From assembly GCA_913061505.1 (NCBI GenBank), contig CAJXSO010000008.1, forward strand, positions 1 through 64,000: 64,000 bases of DNA. The letters run 5' to 3'. The stretch is from an uncultured Lutimaribacter sp. GTDB lineage: Bacteria > Pseudomonadota > Alphaproteobacteria > Rhodobacterales > Rhodobacteraceae. Below the pieces are notes generated by a model that saw only the letters and a program-made list of their open reading frames with translations, did no database searches and was not told the origin of the DNA. The translations under genes were made by a program, and so were the position numbers. This document shows, piece by piece, positions 36,727 through 45,346 of this stretch (its first letter is position 1; every line of letters starts with the position of its first letter).

Positions 36727-37674
36727 ATGGAAATATTGGCAATTTCAGCGGCGATCTTGGCCTTGGGCGCGGCAATTTTGGCAGCGCTTGTTGGCTACAG
36801 CTGGTGGGTCAAGCGCCGGGTCGAGGCGGCGGTGCCCGCGCGCGGCAAATTCGTGCAGATCAGCACAGGCCCGCTGCATTACGTGGAAAAGGGCCAAGGC
36901 CCCAGCATCGTGATGATCCATGGCTTGGGGGCCCAACTGGGCAATTTTGACCAGTTTTTGATGGATGAGATGGCCAAAACCCACCACTGCATTGCCATCG
37001 ATCGCCCCGGCATGGGCTGGTCTGCGCGGCCCGCCACGGCCCCCGCAAACCCACGCGCCCAGGCCGCCTATATCGCCGAGGCCATAGATGCCCTGGGGCT
37101 GGATCGCCCGCTGCTGGTTGGCCATTCCTTGGGCGGGGCAATTGCGCTGTGTTTGGCCTTGGATTTTCCCGAAAAAACCCGCGGCCTGGCCCTGTTGGCC
37201 CCCTTTACCAGCCGCGGCGATCGGCCCTCGCCCGCCTTTGCGGGGCTGGCCATTGCCCGGCCCTGGCGGCGCAAACTGGCTGCATGGACGGTGGCCACGC
37301 CGCTGGGCATGTGGCGCTCGGCGCCGGTGTTCGACCTGGTCTTTGGCCCTGATCGTGTGCCCAGCGGTTATGGGCGCGCGGGCGGCGGCATGCTGGGCCT
37401 GCGCCCGGCCAGTTTTGAAAACACCAGCCGCGATTATCTGGCTTCGCTCGGCGATATCAAATGGATGCAGGCCAATTATTCCCAGCTGCAGATGCCGGTG
37501 CATATTCTCTTTGGCCGCGATGACCGGATTTTATCGCCGCAAATTCATGGCCGCGATCTGGCAGCCAGCCACGCCCATATTCACTATCACGAGATCGAGG
37601 GCGGCCATATGTTGCCGCTGACGCAGCCCGATGGCTGCGCCACTTTCATACGCCAGGCAGAGGCTGAAAAGTAA
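36727..37674 (+). CDS. Alpha/beta hydrolase
   Basis: The 315-residue protein has an N-terminal membrane helix (residues 2-26, then a basic KRR) and an alpha/beta hydrolase domain. The oxyanion motif HGLGAQ, the nucleophile elbow GHSLGG, the Asp in FGRDD and the catalytic His in GGHML are present, so it should be active and membrane-anchored. ATG 36727 has GGGGGG upstream. Substrate unknown (esterase, lipase or C-C hydrolase are possible). Confidence 0.88.
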   Translation: MEILAISAAILALGAAILAALVGYSWWVKRRVEAAVPARGKFVQISTGPLHYVEKGQGPSIVMIHGLGAQLGNFDQFLMDEMAKTHHCIAIDRPGMGWSARPATAPANPRAQAAYIAEAIDALGLDRPLLVGHSLGGAIALCLALDFPEKTRGLALLAPFTSRGDRPSPAFAGLAIARPWRRKLAAWTVATPLGMWRSAPVFDLVFGPDRVPSGYGRAGGGMLGLRPASFENTSRDYLASLGDIKWMQANYSQLQMPVHILFGRDDRILSPQIHGRDLAASHAHIHYHEIEGGHMLPLTQPDGCATFIRQAEAEK

Positions 37675-37692
37675 TTTTTTCCAGCGAAATCA

Positions 37693-38187
37693 TCATTTTC
37701 CAAGCTTATCTAAAAGCTTTGCCTTAACTGCGGGTGGCACAAATTTTGTCACATCGCCATCCAGCCGCGCGATTTCTTTCACCAGCTTAGAAGCAATGGC
37801 CTGATGGCGTGCGTCGGCCATCAAAAACACTGTTTCTACAGTGCTATCCAAGGCACGGTTCATGCCAACCATCTGGAATTCGTATTCGAAATCAGCCACC
37901 GCGCGCAGGCCCCGCACGATCACCTGTGCGCCCACTTCGCGCGCGCAATTGATCAGCAAATTTTCAAACGGATGCGCCACAATTTCCGTGCCTGTTTCGC
38001 GGCTTAGGCTGGCACATTCATCCTCGATCATCGCCACCCGCTCTTCTAGCGAAAACAGCGGGCCCTTGTCACGGTTGATGGCCACGCCAATCACCAGACG
38101 ATCAACCAATGTTGCCGCGCGGCGGATAATATCGACATGGCCCAAGGTGATTGGATCAAACGTGCCCGGATAAAGGCCAATGCGCAT
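37693..38187 (-). CDS. coaD: Phosphopantetheine adenylyltransferase
   Basis: The 164-residue enzyme adenylates 4'-phosphopantetheine in coenzyme A synthesis. The nucleotidyltransferase motif GTFDPITLGH (residues 8-17), VRGLRAVADFEYE and the SKLVKEIA motif match CoaD. The ATG at 38187 gives the canonical N-terminus. Confidence 0.96.
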   Translation of the reverse strand: MRIGLYPGTFDPITLGHVDIIRRAATLVDRLVIGVAINRDKGPLFSLEERVAMIEDECASLSRETGTEIVAHPFENLLINCAREVGAQVIVRGLRAVADFEYEFQMVGMNRALDSTVETVFLMADARHQAIASKLVKEIARLDGDVTKFVPPAVKAKLLDKLGK

Positions 38188-38297
38188 GGCGTGTCCCCCG
38201 CTTTTTGGGTGGTAAGGTGAATTTATGGGGGGCACGCAATATTATTGCACAGCGGAATGCAACCAGTTTTTCTGGCACGGGTTTTTCTGGTATGGGC

Positions 38298-38732
38298 CTA
38301 GTGGCCCATGATCATGCCTTCCAGCGCGGTCTTTTCCATATCCAGCTCTTGCAAGCGCGCCTTGACCACATCGCCAATGGTCACAATCCCCACCAGGGCG
38401 CCATTTTCCAGCACGGGCATGTGGCGAAAACGGCCATCTGTCATGCGCTGCAGCACGCTATCGGCGCTGTCATCCGGGGCGCAACAGGTTGGGTTGCGCG
38501 TCATCATATTGGCCACCGTTTCATCCAGGCAGGCCCCGCCCCGCACCGCCAAGGCACGCACGATATCGCGTTCAGATAGAATACCATCGGCGCCCTGCCC
38601 GTCTTGCGACACAACCACGCCGCCAATGCGCCGCTCGGCCAGAATTTCTGCCACAGCCGCGACAGATGTATCTGGGCTGACAGTGATAACCGAACGATCG
38701 CCTTTTGCGTTTAGGATCTGGTGAACAAGCAT
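38298..38732 (-). CDS. CBS domain pair protein
   Basis: The 144-residue protein is a single Bateman module: two CBS domains (residues about 1-70 and 75-135) with ILSERDIVRAL and VGIVTIGDVVKARL motifs. Such stand-alone modules bind adenine nucleotides and regulate partners. No partner domain is fused. ATG 38732 has AGGAGG upstream. Confidence 0.9.
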   Translation of the reverse strand: MLVHQILNAKGDRSVITVSPDTSVAAVAEILAERRIGGVVVSQDGQGADGILSERDIVRALAVRGGACLDETVANMMTRNPTCCAPDDSADSVLQRMTDGRFRHMPVLENGALVGIVTIGDVVKARLQELDMEKTALEGMIMGH

Positions 38733-38804
38733 GCCTAGCTCCTCCTTGTGCAAAGCCATGCCCTAGCGTCCCCAAGGTGCGACATTCTGTCAAGCTTTCT
38801 TGGC

Positions 38805-39704
38805 CTAGCCCGCCGCCTCTTCCAGGCGCGCCACCTCGGCGCGGATGCCATCGCACAGGGCCGCGGCAAAGCGATTAAGCCGCTCTAGGCGGCGGTCATC
38901 GGCATGACGGATCAGATAAAAACTGCGCGTCAAGCTTATGGTTTCAGGCAAAATTTTGCGAATGCCGCGGCCAAAGGGCATGGCGAAATCATGCACAATC
39001 CCAATGCCCGCACCGTTGCGCACCCAGTTGAACTGCACCGACACCGAATTCGAGGCCAAGGCCACGCGGGGCACGCCAATTTCGGCCAGATAATCCAGCT
39101 CTTTGTCGAAAATCATGTCGGCGATGTAACCCACCACCCGATGCTGGGCCAAATCATCAAGGCAAGTAATCGGGGGGGCGTGGCGCAGATAGGCGCGCGA
39201 GGCGGCCAGATGCAGGCGATAATCGGTGATTTTTTGCACGCTCAGCCGCCCCGCATTTGGCGGGCTTACGCCAATGGCCATATCCGCCTCGCGCTTTGAC
39301 AGGTTAAAAACCCGCGGCAGCGCGACGATTTGCAGATCCAGATCTGGGTTATCGGCCATGATCGCGGCACAGACCTGCGGCAAAAGGAAATTGGCACAGC
39401 CATCGGGCGCGCCAATGCGAATTTGCCCGGCCAAAGTGCCGGTTTGCCCCTGCAATTCAGCCACCGCCGCGCCCATGGCCTGCTCGGCGCGTTCGGCATG
39501 GGCCAACAGGCGCTGGCCGGCATCTGTCAGCGCATAGCCTTGGGGCGATTTGCCAAAAAGCGGGCTGCCCAGCATTTCTTCCAGCCGCGCAATGCGCCGG
39601 CCCACGGTGGCGGGATCGACCCGCAAAATCTTGCCCGCCGCCGACAGGCTTTCGGTGCGCGCTACTGCCAAGTATATGCGCAAATCATCCCAGTGTATGT
39701 CCAT
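38805..39704 (-). CDS. LysR family regulator divergent from mmsA
   Basis: The 299-residue regulator has a LysR winged helix (WDDLRIYLAVARTESLSAAG and the LRVDPATVGRRIARLEE recognition part) and a substrate-binding domain. DPATVGRRI in place of SQ..VSR is typical of one LysR subgroup. ATG 39704 has GAGGGG five bases upstream; GTG 39710 is possible. It is divergent from mmsA across 104 bases, the classic LysR arrangement, so control of mmsA or the valine locus is likely. Confidence 0.9.
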   Translation of the reverse strand: MDIHWDDLRIYLAVARTESLSAAGKILRVDPATVGRRIARLEEMLGSPLFGKSPQGYALTDAGQRLLAHAERAEQAMGAAVAELQGQTGTLAGQIRIGAPDGCANFLLPQVCAAIMADNPDLDLQIVALPRVFNLSKREADMAIGVSPPNAGRLSVQKITDYRLHLAASRAYLRHAPPITCLDDLAQHRVVGYIADMIFDKELDYLAEIGVPRVALASNSVSVQFNWVRNGAGIGIVHDFAMPFGRGIRKILPETISLTRSFYLIRHADDRRLERLNRFAAALCDGIRAEVARLEEAAG

Positions 39705-39808
39705 TGTCACCCCTCACCCTGCAAAAATGCAAAACCTTTTTGGAAACTTGCCCCTATCGCGCAGATAAATGCAAGCCTATCTTAGCGCCAATTCATCAGG
39801 AGGATCCC

Positions 39809-41308
39809 ATGCAGGAACTGACCCATTACATCAACGGTGCCCATGTCAAAGGCACCTCTGGCCGTTTTGCCGATGTCTATAACCCCGCCACCGGCGAAGT
39901 GCAGGCCAAGGTGCCTTTGGCCAATGCCGAAGAAATGGCCCATGCCGTGGCCATCGCCGAAGCAGCCCAGCCAGAATGGGCCGCGGTCAACCCCCAGCGC
40001 CGCGCGCGGGTGATGATGAAATTCGTCGATCTGCTGAACCGCGATATGGACAAGCTGGCCGAGGCGCTCAGCCGCGAGCACGGCAAAACCTTCCCCGATG
40101 CCAAGGGCGATGTGCAGCGCGGGCTGGAAGTGGTGGAATATTGCATCGGCGCCCCGCAGCTGCTGAAAGGCGAATTCACCGACAGCGCCGGCCCCGGCAT
40201 TGATATGTATTCCATGCGCCAGGCGCTGGGTGTCACCGCGGGTATCACGCCCTTTAACTTTCCCGCCATGATCCCGATGTGGATGTTTGCCCCCGCCATT
40301 GCCTGCGGCAACGCCTTTATCCTGAAACCGTCCGAGCGCGACCCCTCGGTGCCCTTGATGCTGGCCGAGCTGATGGAAGAAGCCGGCCTGCCCAAAGGCA
40401 TTTTGCAGGTGGTCAATGGCGATAAAGAGGCGGTGGATGCCATCCTAGACCACCCCGTTATTCAATCGATCGGCTTTGTCGGCTCGACCCCGATTGCCGA
40501 ATATATCTACGGCCGTGGCTGCGCCAACGGCAAGCGCGTGCAGTGCTTTGGTGGCGCCAAAAACCACATGATCATCATGCCCGACGCCGATATGGACCAA
40601 GCCGCAGACGCGCTGATCGGCGCAGGCTATGGGGCCGCGGGCGAGCGGTGCATGGCCATCTCGGTTGCCGTGCCCGTGGGCGAGGAAACCGCCGATCGTT
40701 TGGTTGAAAAGCTGGTGCCGCGCATCGAGGCGCTGAAAGTTGGCCCCTACACCGCCGGCAACGATGTCGATTACGGCCCCGTTGTGACCGCGGCTGCCAA
40801 GGCCAATATTTTGCGCCTGGTCGAAAGCGGTGTGGCACAGGGTGCCGAACTGGTGGTTGATGGCCGCAATTTCCAGCTGCAAGGCTATGAAGATGGCTTT
40901 TTCGTAGGCCCGCATCTGTTTGACCGTGTCACCAAGGACATGGATATTTACAAACAGGAAATCTTTGGCCCGGTTCTGTCTTGCGTGCGCGCCCAAACCT
41001 ATGAAGAGGCGCTGGGGCTGGCCATGGACCACGAATATGGCAACGGCACCGCGATCTTTACCCGCGACGGCGACACCGCACGCGATTTTGCCAACCGGAT
41101 CAACATTGGCATGGTGGGCATCAACGTGCCAATCCCTGTGCCGCTGGCATACCACACCTTTGGTGGCTGGAAAAAATCGGCCTTTGGCGATTTGAACCAG
41201 CACGGCCCGGATGCGTTCAAATTCTACACACGCACCAAAACCATCACCTCGCGTTGGCCCAGCGGCATCAAGGAAGGTGCGGCCTTTAACTTTAAGGCCA
41301 TGGACTAA
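39809..41308 (+). CDS. mmsA: Methylmalonate-semialdehyde dehydrogenase (CoA-acylating)
   Basis: The 499-residue CoA-dependent aldehyde dehydrogenase converts methylmalonate semialdehyde to propionyl-CoA, the last step of valine breakdown. Motifs TPFNFPAMIPMWM, FVGSTPIA and the catalytic Cys C281 in GAAGERCMA are present. AGGAGG 5 bases before the ATG is a very strong ribosome site. The longer in-frame extension upstream overlaps the divergent LysR start and is rejected. Confidence 0.96.
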   Translation: MQELTHYINGAHVKGTSGRFADVYNPATGEVQAKVPLANAEEMAHAVAIAEAAQPEWAAVNPQRRARVMMKFVDLLNRDMDKLAEALSREHGKTFPDAKGDVQRGLEVVEYCIGAPQLLKGEFTDSAGPGIDMYSMRQALGVTAGITPFNFPAMIPMWMFAPAIACGNAFILKPSERDPSVPLMLAELMEEAGLPKGILQVVNGDKEAVDAILDHPVIQSIGFVGSTPIAEYIYGRGCANGKRVQCFGGAKNHMIIMPDADMDQAADALIGAGYGAAGERCMAISVAVPVGEETADRLVEKLVPRIEALKVGPYTAGNDVDYGPVVTAAAKANILRLVESGVAQGAELVVDGRNFQLQGYEDGFFVGPHLFDRVTKDMDIYKQEIFGPVLSCVRAQTYEEALGLAMDHEYGNGTAIFTRDGDTARDFANRINIGMVGINVPIPVPLAYHTFGGWKKSAFGDLNQHGPDAFKFYTRTKTITSRWPSGIKEGAAFNFKAMD

Positions 41309-41310
41309 GC

Positions 41311-41952
41311 TTAGGGCTGATCTGCCTTGCCAATCGCATCGGCAAAGCCATGGTTTTTATCGCGGTGCCCCGCCTCGTCGGCCCGCACCGCGATAATCAA
41401 ATCACGCAGCCGCGCGTCGGCGGGCAGGTTCCAATAGGCAATCGCCATTTCGGGGGCCGGTATGTTTTCAATCCGGCCTTCGTCAACCTCGGCCAGGTAA
41501 TGGGTGTAGCTGATCACCGCCTCTTCCTCGAGATAGCCAACAATACGGTGGGCTGTGCGCGGAAAGAACAGGTAGATCGCGAAATAGAGGTTAAAAAACA
41601 CGCCCTGTGCGATCAGGATCAAGACCCGCTCGAACAGCGACGGCTTTGCAATTTCGATAAAGGCCATCAGATGCATGCGTTCGTTTTCCGCCTCGTCCAG
41701 CAATTCGCGTATCCAGCCTTGGTCGTCGCGAAAGCGCCGCAACGCCTTGAGATGCTGCAACACCCCGCCAACCATACCCGGCACCGCCGCCACCGTTTCC
41801 AGCACCACCGCACGATGGCCATAGCGGCGGGCAAAAAAGGCATCGGCAAAAAAGCGCATGAATTTCACCACGCGCAGGGCAATACGATCGGGCAAATCAG
41901 CCGGCGGGCGGTGGGTGATCAGCGTGTGATCCGGACCGGATTGGTCAAACAT
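41311..41952 (-). CDS. Alternative oxidase (ubiquinol oxidase, non-electrogenic)
   Basis: The 213-residue protein is a di-iron alternative oxidase, which passes electrons from ubiquinol to oxygen without proton pumping. All six ligands are visible: E52 ([10 protein letters not shown]), E91 and H94 (NERMHLM), E143 ([13 protein letters not shown]), E193 and H196 ([11 protein letters not shown]). Two hydrophobic interfacial helices lie between them. Length is short, without the plant-type N-terminal extension. AGGAGA precedes the ATG. It lies within the valine locus, convergent with mmsA (2-base gap) and divergent from the acyl-CoA dehydrogenase. Confidence 0.93.
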   Translation of the reverse strand: MFDQSGPDHTLITHRPPADLPDRIALRVVKFMRFFADAFFARRYGHRAVVLETVAAVPGMVGGVLQHLKALRRFRDDQGWIRELLDEAENERMHLMAFIEIAKPSLFERVLILIAQGVFFNLYFAIYLFFPRTAHRIVGYLEEEAVISYTHYLAEVDEGRIENIPAPEMAIAYWNLPADARLRDLIIAVRADEAGHRDKNHGFADAIGKADQP

Positions 41953-42086
41953 GCATATCTCCTATACCTTTACCTTACGCAGGTGGGCACCGCCCCACCC
42001 CCCAACAAGGGCCTGCGGCAACCCGCCTCGGGCTTGATAGCAGGCGATAGGCAGCACCGCTTTGGCCACGGCCTGCTTGCGGGTGG

Positions 42087-42114
42087 TTGAAAAACTCCTG
42101 TAAGAATTTAGAAT
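42087..42114 (+). promoter_or_regulatory. Promoter of the isobutyryl-CoA dehydrogenase operon
   Basis: TTGAAA (42087-42092), a 16-base spacer and TAGAAT (42109-42114) lie about 50 bases before the start codon. Both boxes are close to consensus. Confidence 0.55.
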
Positions 42115-42131
42115 TAAACACGCGTTCAATT
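42112..42131. promoter_or_regulatory. Inverted repeat operator candidate at the valine operon promoter
   Basis: AATTAAAC, four bases, GTTCAATT: 7 of 8 arm positions pair. It overlaps the end of the -10 box and the predicted transcription start, where a repressor would act. The binding protein is not known; TetR- or MerR-type regulators of branched-chain catabolism are candidates. Confidence 0.45.
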
Positions 42132-42162
42132 ATACGTCGCCACCCAGCGAGAGGACACCAAG

Positions 42163-43308
42163 ATGGACTTTGCACTGACCGAAGAACAAACCGCCATTTT
42201 CGACATGGCCCATGCCTTTGGCCAAGAGCATATCGCGCCCCATGCCCGCGCATGGGAGGCGCAGGGCACCATCCCCAAAGAGCTGTGGCCAAAGGTGGCC
42301 GAGCTGGGCTTGGGCGGCATTTATGTCTCGGAAGACTGGGGCGGCTCTGGCCTGTCGCGGCTGGATGCCACCTTGGTGTTTGAAGCGCTGGCCATGGCCT
42401 GCCCGTCGGTGGGGTCGTTTTTATCGATCCACAACATGTGCGGCGGCATGATCGATAAATTTGGCAGCACCGAGACCAAGGAAAAATGGCTGCCCGATCT
42501 TTGCGCCATGAACAAAGTGTTCTCTTACTGCCTGACCGAACCGGGCAGCGGCAGCGATGCGGCCGCATTGCGCACGCGGGCGGAAAAAACCAACACAGGC
42601 TATCGGCTGAACGGCACCAAGGCGTTTATCTCGGGCGGCGGCTATTCCGATGCCTATGTGACGATGGTGCGCACGGGCGATGACGGGCCAAAGGGCATTT
42701 CCACCGTTGTGGTCGAGGCAGGCACAGATGGCCTGTCTTATGGCGGGCTAGAAGACAAGATGGGCTGGCGCAGCCAACCCACAGCGCAGGTGCAATTCGA
42801 CGATTGCCTTGTGCCGCTAGACAATTTGATTGGCCACGAGGGGCATGGGTTTTCCTATGCAATGGCGGGGCTGGATGGCGGGCGGCTGAATATTGCCGCC
42901 TCGGCGCTGGGGGCTGCGCAAAACGCGCTGGATATCACCCTAACCTATATGGGCGAGCGCCGCGCCTTTGGCAAAACCATCGATCAGTTTCAGGCCTTGC
43001 AATTCAAATTGGCCGAATTCGAGACAAAGCTGCAATCGGCCCGCATCATGCTGCGCCAAGCGGCATGGAAGCTTGATACCAAAGCCGCCGACGCCACCAA
43101 ATTCTGCGCTATGGCCAAGCTGATGGTCACAGATAACGCCTTTGAGGTGGCCAATGGCTGCCTGCAAATGCATGGCGGCTATGGGTATCTGGCCGATTAT
43201 GGCGTAGAAAAAATCGTGCGCGATCTGCGCGTGCACCAGATTTTGGAAGGCACAAACGAAATCATGCGCCTGATCATCAGCCGCCAGATGCTGGCCGATC
43301 GTGGCTAG
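42163..43308 (+). CDS. Isobutyryl-CoA dehydrogenase-like acyl-CoA dehydrogenase
   Basis: The 381-residue flavoprotein fits the acyl-CoA dehydrogenase family: N-terminal helical domain, YCLTEPGSGSDAAALRT FAD/substrate motif (split by one residue group), and the C-terminal catalytic E362 in LEGTNEIMR. The valine-locus context (HIBCH, mmsB and mmsA neighbours) points to isobutyryl-CoA as substrate, yielding methacrylyl-CoA, with electrons going to ETF and ubiquinone. It is first gene of a plus-strand operon of three. Confidence 0.92.
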   Translation: MDFALTEEQTAIFDMAHAFGQEHIAPHARAWEAQGTIPKELWPKVAELGLGGIYVSEDWGGSGLSRLDATLVFEALAMACPSVGSFLSIHNMCGGMIDKFGSTETKEKWLPDLCAMNKVFSYCLTEPGSGSDAAALRTRAEKTNTGYRLNGTKAFISGGGYSDAYVTMVRTGDDGPKGISTVVVEAGTDGLSYGGLEDKMGWRSQPTAQVQFDDCLVPLDNLIGHEGHGFSYAMAGLDGGRLNIAASALGAAQNALDITLTYMGERRAFGKTIDQFQALQFKLAEFETKLQSARIMLRQAAWKLDTKAADATKFCAMAKLMVTDNAFEVANGCLQMHGGYGYLADYGVEKIVRDLRVHQILEGTNEIMRLIISRQMLADRG

Positions 43309-43331
43309 CACACAGCACAGATAGGCCCGCG

Positions 43332-44384
43332 ATGAGCGATATCTTGATCCGCAGCAGTGGCCAGGCAGGCCGCATCACGCTGAACCGCCCCCAGGCGCTG
43401 AACGCGCTGACCTACGAGATGGCGATGCAGATCGATGCGGCCTTGCGTGGCTGGGAACACGACCCACAGATCACGCGGGTGATCATCGATGCCGCGGGCG
43501 AGAAAGCATTTTGCGCAGGCGGTGATATTGCCCAGCTCTACAGCACCGGGCGCGCGGGCGATTTCACCTATGGCCGCACCTTTTGGCGCGATGAATACCG
43601 CATGAACGCGCGTTTGGCAGGCTTTGCCAAGCCGGTGATCAGCTTTATGCAAGGCTTTACCATGGGCGGCGGTGTGGGCGTGGGCTGCCATGTGCACCAC
43701 CGCGTTGTGGGCCACAGCAGCCAGATCGCCATGCCCGAGGTGGGCATCGGCCTTGTGCCCGATGTCGGTGGCTCGGGGCTATTGGCGCGCGCGCCGGGAA
43801 AGCTGGGCGCCTATCTGGGCACCACCGCCAGCCGCATGGGCGCGGGCGACGCCATTTATGCAGGTTTTGCCGATCATTTCGTGCCCGAGGCGGCATGGCC
43901 CCAGCTGATCGAGGCGCTCTGCACCAGCCCCGATCTGGCCCCGCTAGAGGCCGCCAAAGCCCCCCCGCCAGAGGCCCCGCTGCAGGCGCTAGAGGCGCAG
44001 ATCAACGCAGCCTTTGCCAGCCCCAACCTGCCCGATGTTTTGGCGCATCTGGCCGCGGATGATAGCGATTTTGCCCAGAAAACGCTGAAATCGCTTGGGC
44101 GCAACTCGCCTTTGGCGGTGGCATCTGCGCTGGAAATGGTGCAGCGCTTGCAAGATCTGGGTGCCGACATTCGCACCGATATTCGCACAGCACTAGAACT
44201 GGAATACCGCTATACGTTCCGCGCGATGGAGCATAGCGATTTTCTAGAAGGCATTCGCGCCGCCATTATCGACAAAGATCGCAGCCCCAGATGGCGCCAT
44301 GACCTGCACCAGGATATGACGGCAGATGTGCAGGCCATGCTGGCCCCGCTTGGTGCGCAGGCGCTGACATTTGAACAGGAGTAA
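43332..44384 (+). CDS. 3-hydroxyisobutyryl-CoA hydrolase
   Basis: The 350-residue crotonase-fold protein is longer than hydratases (about 260) and has the HIBCH signature: AFCAGGDIAQLY, MGGGVGVGCHVHHRV, and PEVGIGLVPDVGG with catalytic Glu and Asp. It hydrolyses 3-hydroxyisobutyryl-CoA to the free acid in valine breakdown. Its place between the dehydrogenase and mmsB confirms the pathway. It ends three bases before mmsB. Confidence 0.92.
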   Translation: MSDILIRSSGQAGRITLNRPQALNALTYEMAMQIDAALRGWEHDPQITRVIIDAAGEKAFCAGGDIAQLYSTGRAGDFTYGRTFWRDEYRMNARLAGFAKPVISFMQGFTMGGGVGVGCHVHHRVVGHSSQIAMPEVGIGLVPDVGGSGLLARAPGKLGAYLGTTASRMGAGDAIYAGFADHFVPEAAWPQLIEALCTSPDLAPLEAAKAPPPEAPLQALEAQINAAFASPNLPDVLAHLAADDSDFAQKTLKSLGRNSPLAVASALEMVQRLQDLGADIRTDIRTALELEYRYTFRAMEHSDFLEGIRAAIIDKDRSPRWRHDLHQDMTADVQAMLAPLGAQALTFEQE

Positions 44385-44387
44385 ACC

Positions 44388-45266
44388 ATGAAAATCGGAT
44401 TTATCGGCCTTGGAAATATGGGCGCGCCTATGGCTGCCAATTTGGCCAATGCAGGCCATCAGGTAACGGGCTTTGATACCGCCGCAGTCACGCTTGAAAA
44501 TGTCAGCATCGCCGCCACCGCGGCCCAGGCTGTGGCGGGCGCCGATGCGGTGATCACCATGCTGCCCAATGGCCAGATCCTGCGCGCTGTGGCGGGCGAT
44601 ATCATCGCGCATATGCGCCCGGGCGCTGCGCTGATCGATTGCTCGACCGTCGATGTGGAAAGCGCCCGCGCCGTGGCCGAAATGGCCAGCGCCGCCGGCC
44701 TTTTGCCCGTTGACGCCCCCGTTTCTGGCGGTGTGGGCGGGGCCACCGCCGGCACGCTGACCTTTATGGCCGGGGGCAGCGACGCGGCCTTTGAGATGGC
44801 AAAGCCGCTGTTTGATATCATGGGCCAAAAGGCCGTGCATTGCGGCGATGCCGGGGCGGGCCAAGCCGCCAAGATCTGTAACAACATGATTTTGGGCGTC
44901 ACGATGATCGCCACCTGCGAGGCCTTTGCCCTGGCCGATAAGCTGGGGCTGGACCGGCAAAAGATGTTTGACGTGGTCAGCACCTCGTCGGGCTATAGCT
45001 GGACAATGAATGCCTATTGCCCGGCCCCGGGCGTGGGCCCGCAATCGCCTGCGGATAATGGCTATAAGCCGGGCTTTGCCGCAGATCTGATGCTGAAAGA
45101 TCTGGGCCTCAGCCAGCAAGCCGCCGCCGCAGCCGATGCCGATACCCCCATGGGACAAGCCGCGCTAGAGCTGTATCGCCGCTTTGTCGAGGAAGAAGGC
45201 GGGCGCGGCATGGATTTTTCGGCCATGCTGCCAAGGTTTGAAAAACGCACGCGCAATAGCGGCTAA
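44388..45266 (+). CDS. mmsB: 3-hydroxyisobutyrate dehydrogenase
   Basis: The 292-residue NAD-dependent enzyme oxidises 3-hydroxyisobutyrate to methylmalonate semialdehyde. The Rossmann motif GFIGLGNMGAPMA (residues 4-16), the substrate motif DAPVSGGVGGATAGTL and the catalytic K162 (GQAAKICNN) are present. Its product is the substrate of MmsA, encoded 3 kb upstream. Confidence 0.95.
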   Translation: MKIGFIGLGNMGAPMAANLANAGHQVTGFDTAAVTLENVSIAATAAQAVAGADAVITMLPNGQILRAVAGDIIAHMRPGAALIDCSTVDVESARAVAEMASAAGLLPVDAPVSGGVGGATAGTLTFMAGGSDAAFEMAKPLFDIMGQKAVHCGDAGAGQAAKICNNMILGVTMIATCEAFALADKLGLDRQKMFDVVSTSSGYSWTMNAYCPAPGVGPQSPADNGYKPGFAADLMLKDLGLSQQAAAAADADTPMGQAALELYRRFVEEEGGRGMDFSAMLPRFEKRTRNSG

Positions 45267-45304
45267 TTTAGGCACCCATTTCAGCTTTTGCTTGCACCTT
45301 GGGG

Positions 45305-45330
45305 CACGGACCTGCACAACTGGGTCCGTG
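45305..45330 (+). other. Hairpin between mmsB and the methyltransferase gene
   Basis: CACGGACC, loop of 10, GGTCCGTG: an 8-bp perfect stem without a T tract, ending five bases before the AAGGAA ribosome site of the next gene. It may be an mRNA-processing or translational element, or a weak terminator. Confidence 0.45.
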
Positions 45331-45346
45331 TAACAAGGAACAAGCG

